Of a stretch of 64,000 bases of DNA, positions 57,529 to 64,000 are shown piece by piece (positions within the stretch are counted from its first letter, which is position 1; every line of letters starts with the position of its first letter). The translations under genes were made by a program, and so were the position numbers. Below the pieces are notes generated by a model. It did no database searches. It was not told the origin of the DNA and saw only the letters and a list, made by a program, of their open reading frames with translations. The stretch is from Pampus argenteus (lineage: Eukaryota > Chordata > Actinopteri > Scombriformes > Stromateidae): assembly GCA_036937835.1 (NCBI GenBank), contig CM072861.1, positions 4,504,001-4,568,000 of the forward strand, in the 5' to 3' direction.

Positions 57529-57976
57529 CTCATCCTACTTACAGGTATTACAGGTGTGTGTATCCAAAACCTGGTATATCTTATTGGTCTGTACCATAGA
57601 CCTCCATTGTTGTCCAAAAACTACACGCCGCAGTGGGAGACATGTTCCTCCATCATGAAGATGGAGGTTACCATAGCTTGTTTAGATACAGATCCAAAAA
57701 GTGACAATACCCATCACTGTTCATGCACTTTTTTGTACTACATTAAGAACCTCAGTACACAGTCAAGAGGTTGTGATATGTAGTGAAGCTCTGTAAATGG
57801 ATGCACACATGCATAGTAGAGGGTTATTTTCTCCTTGGATCACTGTCTCTATAATGAAGGAACAGTGCAGCAGTGTGGCTCATCGTTGTGTTTTTCTATC
57901 GTTTTTTGGACAACCACAGGAATAAGATGTAGGCTATCAGGCTTTGGATACACACACAATGTCTGTAAGTAGGATG
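57529..57976. mobile_element. 448-bp element with long terminal inverted repeats (MITE-like)
   Basis: The left end starts ctcatcctacttacag and the right end is its exact reverse complement over those 16 bases. Similarity continues inward for about 80 bases, with tgtgtatccaaa, atcttatt and ttgtccaaaaa on the left all mirrored on the right. No transposase frame lies inside. A one-armed relative is at 22800-23100. I know the sequence as a common fish miniature element. No clear target duplication was seen. Confidence 0.8.
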
Positions 57977-58500
57977 AGTTTCCTGCTAGTCAAATCCTTT
58001 AAGCCTTTTTGGCCTTAATGATGAACTTGGTTATTTCAACTTTCACATTGTTTTGGTAGTTGTGGTCATCGTCTCTATTGGTTACAATATCATTTTACCC
58101 ATTATGAGATTAACATAAAAAATAAAAGAAGAACACTACCTCTAACTCACTTTAATAGTGGACATTGACAGACTCACTTTTCCAGTGAGATAACCCACCT
58201 GCTGCATCTATTATCCAATCAAATCATAATCATACTGCCAGTAGAGTAAGTATGTGTACTACGCTGATAATGAGACCGCTGAAATGTTAATGTGTTGTCA
58301 CAATAAAGGCTTGAACATTAATCAGCATGCTCCAGTCGATTAGTGTTTCAAAGGTACACAAGCTAAACTGAACCGCCTCAAACTAAATGTAGCCTGCAGC
58401 TTAGCCTGCTGTCACTCTGAGAACTTTATATTGGTGAAGAGACGTGAATGGAGACGAACCGGACCTGCAGGAGTGTTTAAAATATGCTGTGAGACATTTT
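57977..58500. other. Intergenic DNA, nothing recognised
   Basis: Ordinary AT-rich sequence without repeats or gene signals. Confidence 0.4.
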
Positions 58501-58815
58501 CTATGAGGAAAGGGATGAAAGAAAGAAGGAAGGAAGATGGCGAAAAAGAGAGAGTAGGGCATGCAGAAAGAAAAGACGAAGAGAAGGAGAGAAAAAAAAA
58601 GGAAGACAAGGGAGCAAGAAGAAGGCTGCGAGGGTAGGACAAGCAAGGAAAGTATGAAGGGAAGAACAAGAGATGAGAAAGAATAATGAAAAGAGGGAAG
58701 AAAGGAAGAAAGAGTGAGGTGCAGGTACAAAAGGACGGAGAAGAGAAGGAGGAAGAGGAAGAGAGTGAAGACAGAGAGGTAATGAGGGGGACAGCAGAGA
58801 GAAGAACGACTACAA
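58500..58815. repeat. Polypurine tract
   Basis: The + strand is nearly all A and G. Minus-strand frames of up to 189 codons rich in Ser, Leu and Phe come from this bias. Confidence 0.8.
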
Positions 58816-58859
58816 CGCTCATTAAAGAAGAGAAGAGCTCCATTAACCAGCAAACCGTC

Positions 58860-58912
58860 CGTGTGTGTGTGTGTGTGTGTGAACATATGTGCGCACGTGA
58901 GTGTTCATCTGA

Positions 58913-58943
<31 letters not shown>

Positions 58944-59016
58944 GCACTCCACTCGCTGCAGGGCAGTTGTCTGTGCCTCATAAGTATAATGATGGCACAT
59001 AAAGAACTTCATGGCG

Positions 59017-59052
<36 letters not shown>

Positions 59053-59193
59053 CTGGTCCAGACTGCAGTGGCTCCTAGCTTCTAATTACATATTGATACA
59101 GCAAACAACACAAAGCTAGTCTCTGCAAGTTGGTCATAAATGAACAGAGCTAAAGCTGTACACTGAAAGAAAACTCACGCACGCACGCACACG

Positions 59194-59225
<32 letters not shown>

Positions 59226-59228
59226 CAC
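58860..59228. repeat. Microsatellite cluster: (GT)n, (GT)n, (AC)n, (AC)n
   Basis: GT arrays at 58860-58881 and 58912-58939 are followed by AC arrays at 59020-59051 and 59176-59228. The opposite-sense arrays could fold into long hairpins. Confidence 0.9.
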
Positions 59229-62030
59229 TGGCAGCAACTATTATAATGCCCCAAAACTTAATGAGCTGAATGTAACAGTAATATGGATATGGCTTTGCAT
59301 CCTGACCAGAATCCATAAAGCAGATCCTTTATTATGGTTTTATGAAGAACTGAAGCATTGCAGAAAACTTAATAACACTGTGTGGCTGACTGACTGGCTA
59401 CGTGCCTGACATCCTATCTGCATGGCAAAAAAACAAAACAAAAAAAAACTGATTGAACTACTTGTATTCAATCTCAAAATCTTTTTTTCATTTTCGCTCT
59501 GAAACAGGAAAGCACAGTCAGGATGGAAATGCAGCTGTGACACAACTTGAATTTCTGTGATGCTGATGGATGAAGTCTTAAAACAGCCAAATCCTTTTCT
59601 TCTTCTCTGAAATAATAACGTGACTGCTCAGAACGGATGCAATGACGGTGAACACACCTCTCTGTGGGCAGTTGAACAGCAGATAGTTACTGGTTGCCGC
59701 CACCACTGGATTCATTTCATATTATTTTGCCTAAAGAACATTCCCGTTTCCTCTGTACTTTAAAATGCACGCCTTCCATGGAATCAGGTTTCCAGACTTT
59801 TAATTAGGTTCATTCTCTCCTCTGCTTTGTCTCTACATCCTCGGCTGCTGCTGAATGCCTCAAAGGAACAATCCAACATGTTGCCAACAAATCCCTGTTC
59901 AGCTCAAACACAGTACTGTGTTAAAAGAATAGCAAAGAGTCTACAGCCACGCTAGTGACTCTCTGACATCAGCCTGATCTGTAATGTGTTAAAATCACAT
60001 GAAGTGACCACCGCCACCACATTGCATTATGTGTTAAATTACGTGCCTCCACCATGTGAGATCAGGCTGTAACAAATCACTGTTTTTCAAATAATGATGT
60101 TTTACGGTCCAGTTAGGTTTACGGTTTTGGGTTTACGGATAGATCGTGGTTTAGTTTAAAATGGTCACCTGACTCGTAGTTTCTACTTCCTTAAAATGAT
60201 GCAACCTTTAGTCATGGTAACAGTATATTAAAGTCGCTGCAAATGTGCCACTTCTCCAGTCGTGTGTGTACCACGCCAACGAATCCTAATTCACGCGTTG
60301 TTTCCATGGCGCCACCACGTCATGCCGCGTTAGGACGTCGTGGTCATCTCGTGTATTTCTGTGATTTCTGTGCGCTTTGAGCTACATGCTAAAGTCATCA
60401 TGCTAACAGTGACGATATTAACACGCTGCTGTTTAGCTGGTATAGTTTACCATGGTCAACAGCATGTAAACATGGTAATTAGCAGAAGGCACAAAAACCA
60501 AAACTGTAGTGCAGAATGAAAAGGCATGAGATACAATAGCAAAATATATATCATATCAATAACCAGATCTTTCATCTCTGAATAACAGTGAATTGTGTTT
60601 AACCAGGTTCCATGTTTTTGTTGGATGATTCAGAGACGTTGGAACCTCGGACCTCAAGACACTAAGTATTTTTTGATGAAACGCTAATATCAGTTTAAAT
60701 GAGTCATTAGCCTAGCAAAGCTTGCCTACCTAGGCTAAAAGGGGGGAAAATATGCTTTCCAACATCTCCAAAGCTGTCTAGAACAACAAGCTGCGCTTTT
60801 ATGAGCTCTGCCAAGTGTTTATTAGCCTTGAACGAAACATAAGAAAATAATTCTTCATTCTTTTCATCTCGGATATGAACGGCGACCTCACGTCAGCAGC
60901 TGTGTGTTCAGATCTCCTATATTCCAGAGGAATTAGTAATGCTTTTACACAAGTGCACAGTAAAGCGACGGCAGTAGCTTAAGGATCCATTAGGCAGGCA
61001 GACGTTTGTTACAAAATAATAATCAAGAAGATCAGAAAATGATATTTGGTATCACATTATTAACTGCACTGGCCAATTATGTATTGTCATTATAATCCTC
61101 GCCAGGCACTTAAAATGTGCTTCTAAATAGTGCTGCTATAAAAAGGCTAGAAAGAAAAGAACAGAAGGTACCGGGAACATAGTATAGTGATGAAGTAACT
61201 ATGAATATAAATAAAACTGTGATTATTAATACGGGTTAATGTATATTCTAGTAATATGATAGATTTAGACACAACAGAAAAGAAAACTGAATCTGAAACT
61301 GAATTGGAATGATTTCAAATGCTATTTATAGAAACCTTGTTAAATATTAACATTTTACACCTATAGGCCACAGACTTCGATTTGAGAAGGCAGGTTTGTT
61401 TTTAGCTGAACTCTTGACCTCGCCCAGTGAGAGCAGAGGACAGATGTCATGGAACCGCGCTGGTTAAACTGCATACGTTCGTGAACAGAGTCTGCTAGCT
61501 CACGCTGTGAAAACTGTTTTACAAAGTTGCCATACGAGAATTATCTGAAGGCTACACACTCAAATTCCAAGTCGGTGGCCATATTCGAATCTGTTGCCTG
61601 GTAACAAAACAATTAACAAGAGTATTTAGGCATATCAAGAACAAAGGCCGAGAAAATCAGTGAAGTGTTTTTTAATAAAAGATGTGCACTTTGTGTCACA
61701 TAAAAGAACACCTTCTCACACGTTGTAATGGACAATAAAGTTTTTCTGAATCTCAATGACTACCATACTGCAGATATTTAAAGTTACATGCAGAATGCAT
61801 TATTTAATCCAAACTTTGCTGATTCCTTTGATGCTATTTCCCCACAGGAGAGCATCTGGTGTGTTATCTCCCAGTCTTAAATCATGAGGCGGTGTGAAGG
61901 GATCATTGTTGGGGGTTTAGAGCAGACAACATACTCTGGCGCTTTATTATCTTTCATTTGCGCGCTTGGATGCAAGTCATCCATTTTTAGACAAGAACTT
62001 GGTTTTGCCCCATCAATAGAAAAAAAATAA
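59229..62030. other. Intergenic DNA
   Basis: 59265-59385 resembles 53000-53120. 60370-60490 looks like a diverged relative of the 1996-2520 repeat family (catgctaaagtcatcatgct). No gene recognised. Confidence 0.4.
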
Positions 62031-62034
62031 AAAT

Positions 62035-63470
62035 GACTGCTGTTATGAGACACAGCTATGAGTCATACTGGGTTTCAACATATCAGCAGTGAGCTCCGAG
62101 GAAATTGGGGGATCTGGGGGTGTCATTGAGCACTATAGTGAATGCATTAAAATTGCACTAATCAATAATTGAATACTGCCAATGGATCAAATGGCTATGT
62201 GTAAATGTGAAAGGGGATTGCTCCTAGTGATGAATCCACAGATAATAATCATCCCAGCTCAATGGAGCGTTTTAGCGTTTTTCAGTTTATTACTTTTAGT
62301 TTTCAGTCTCGCATCTCTCAGCAACCTCATTTCCAGCAGCAGCAGGAAGTAACTTTCAGTAAGAAAGCTCCAGAAACTCACTGTACACTACCCGCGCGGC
62401 ACCGAACGGCAGACAAACGTCGGAATGGTTGCTAATGTTGCTTTGTGTGTTGCTAGATGTGTAATTAGACACATTTCTAATGTGTTTGCCAGATAAAGAT
62501 GTCAGTGTTGTGTTTACAGCTCGCTTCTCAGGTCAAGGTTTCAAACATGTCATTCTGGTTTATTTTAACCTGAATAAAATGTGGCCATTATGGCTCTATG
62601 TGTCATGCTACTTCTACACTGACTGGCTCTGTAATATTCAGGGAAACAAGGACTTTCACAAAACAACTGGGGCAACCTGCTGAGCCTCCTACAGCTTTCC
62701 AAATAATAATAATAATAACAATAATGATAACAATAATGATAATTTTTTACATGAATCATTTCAAATGTCTGTGTCTGAACAGAAAGTAGCAGCCATTATG
62801 GCTAATTGCATAGAGATCTATTTTAAATCTTGGCAAAGTGGTCCAACAACGAAATACAGCAGACAAAAAAAAAACCCAAACCACAAGCCTCTTCTGTCAC
62901 GTTACAGGTAAATATTAAATCACTGGGAATATAAAAAGCATTGATTGGTGGAAATTTAAATTATAATGGGATCAAAAAATATGGAAAACTTGTCTTGAAA
63001 GTGGTGCCAGAAAAGACATTATCATAATCAGTAAGGTTCATCCTCTGGAACCTAGAACCATCTACTGTATATATCAACAGAAAATGTATTGAGTGTTGTT
63101 TTGTGTGAATCCTTGTATCCCTGAATATCTATAACAGAACATTGCAAAGTTAGCATAAAACAGAGAGGCCCAATAGTCACGTTTATAGGAAAACCTCTGA
63201 AAGCAGGCGGCAGTGTAGCAGTGAGGACAGAGACGTTGCCGTATGCAGACTGGATGAATGCCAGATGTGGAAATGGACAGCGTATTGATTTAGATACGTT
63301 GTAGACTGGAGGATGCACGGAACATGTGACTATAAACTATACCTGTAAACTATAAACTGAACCTGTCCGAACTACCGTTGGCTCCTTTCAATGCAGTTTT
63401 AATTGATATGAGTGATTTATGTTTCTGGAAAACTGTCTTTGTTTCAATTTTTGGAAAGGTTTTCAAAAAT
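62035..63470. other. Intergenic DNA
   Basis: Includes a candidate conserved element at 62035-62220, an ATA/ATG-rich run at 62703-62743 and a fragment (ggttcatcctctggaac, about 63036) of the 1996-2520 family. No gene recognised. Confidence 0.35.
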
Positions 63471-63474
63471 AAAG

Positions 63475-63790
63475 AGGAATGGGGGAGGAATGCATAAAAA
63501 GGAAAGAAGAAAAAAAGGCGAAACAAAAGAAAAAAAGAAGAGAGAGGTGATAAAGTGAAAAGAAGAAGGAGAGGGAATGGAAGGGAAACGATTAGTAGAA
63601 AGAAATCTAGGACAAACAGAAGAATGAAAGATGAGTTGGAGATGAAGAGATTATTGGGAAAGGCGTAAAGGGAGCATAAAAAGATGAAAGTGATGTTATA
63701 TGCATAGATCCGCTGGACAGGGAGAGTGTGTGTTAAGGGTGTGGGTCAAACAGAGTGGAAGATGGGATGAGTAAATAATGAGATGGACAG
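63475..63790. repeat. Polypurine tract
   Basis: Third purine-biased block of the window (aaaggaaagaagaaaaaaag and similar), without a regular unit. The remaining 210 bp to the window end hold no recognised feature. Confidence 0.75.
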
Positions 63791-64000
63791 GGGAGGAAGC
63801 AGGTCCTTAGCTAAGTCAGCTGGCATATACTGTAAATCCCTCTGAGCTGTAAATAATTTAGAAACACTCCTTTCCATGCTGATGATCGCTTTTATTGTAT
63901 CACTCACATCCACTACACATCGTCTACTTGACTGCTGAACCTTGCGTAGCACAAAGACACTTTTGTTCATCAAGCATCTGCCCGCTCCTCCACATAACAC

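Noticed and set aside
57556..57783. 75-codon frame resembling a minus-strand frame at 22980-23165 (LVYLI.LYH..LLSKNY)
   Set aside because: The likeness comes from two copies of the same inverted-repeat element, not from a shared protein gene.
58412..58981. 189-codon minus-strand frame
   Set aside because: It is the complement of a polypurine tract plus GT arrays. The Ser/Leu/Phe-rich product is a composition artefact.

Overview
The window reads as vertebrate nuclear DNA, most likely from a percomorph teleost fish. The grounds are the AT-rich non-coding bulk, the very high density of (CA)n/(GT)n microsatellites, several dispersed repeat families that I recognise as common in fish genomes, and one intron-rich gene. 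No bacterial, plasmid, phage or CRISPR content was seen, and no viral or toxin gene was recognised.

Only one protein-coding gene can be supported. It lies on the + strand from 6810 to 36603 and encodes a GDNF-family receptor alpha (GFRA) of 453 residues. I assembled it from eight coding exons whose GT/AG borders, codon phases and cysteine patterns all agree: 6810-6849, 21791-22087, 26149-26220, 27399-27753, 28686-28795, 30556-30690, 31702-31838 and 36388-36603. The protein has a signal peptide, three cysteine-rich GFRA domains (8, 10 and 10 cysteines), a proline-rich and then strongly acidic linker, and a C-terminal hydrophobic GPI-anchor signal. Several diagnostic positions point to the GFRA3 (artemin receptor) branch. 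Other stretches look more like GFRA4/GFRA1, so the paralogue call is less certain than the family call.

Layout: 1-6285 is upstream intergenic DNA with a cluster of a common dispersed repeat (about 1996-2520). 6286-6809 is a CpG-rich promoter/5' UTR candidate. Intron 1 (14.9 kb) holds microsatellites, several dispersed repeat copies and a small inverted/direct duplication at 12350-12540. Introns 2-7 (0.9-4.5 kb) carry more repeats, including an inverted-repeat element copy in intron 2. 36604 to about 37020 is the probable 3' UTR. From there to 64000 I find no gene. That 27 kb holds a polypurine block with a (GGAAA)n array, a (TAGAC)n satellite inside a dispersed-element copy, a 448-bp element with long terminal inverted repeats, many CA arrays and a few stretches that look like conserved non-coding elements.

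I did not find an undescribed biological system. The most useful leads are the paralogue identity and unusual acidic tail of the receptor, the satellites that seem to have grown out of mobile-element copies, a CTCF-like motif carried by a repeat, and the candidate enhancers.
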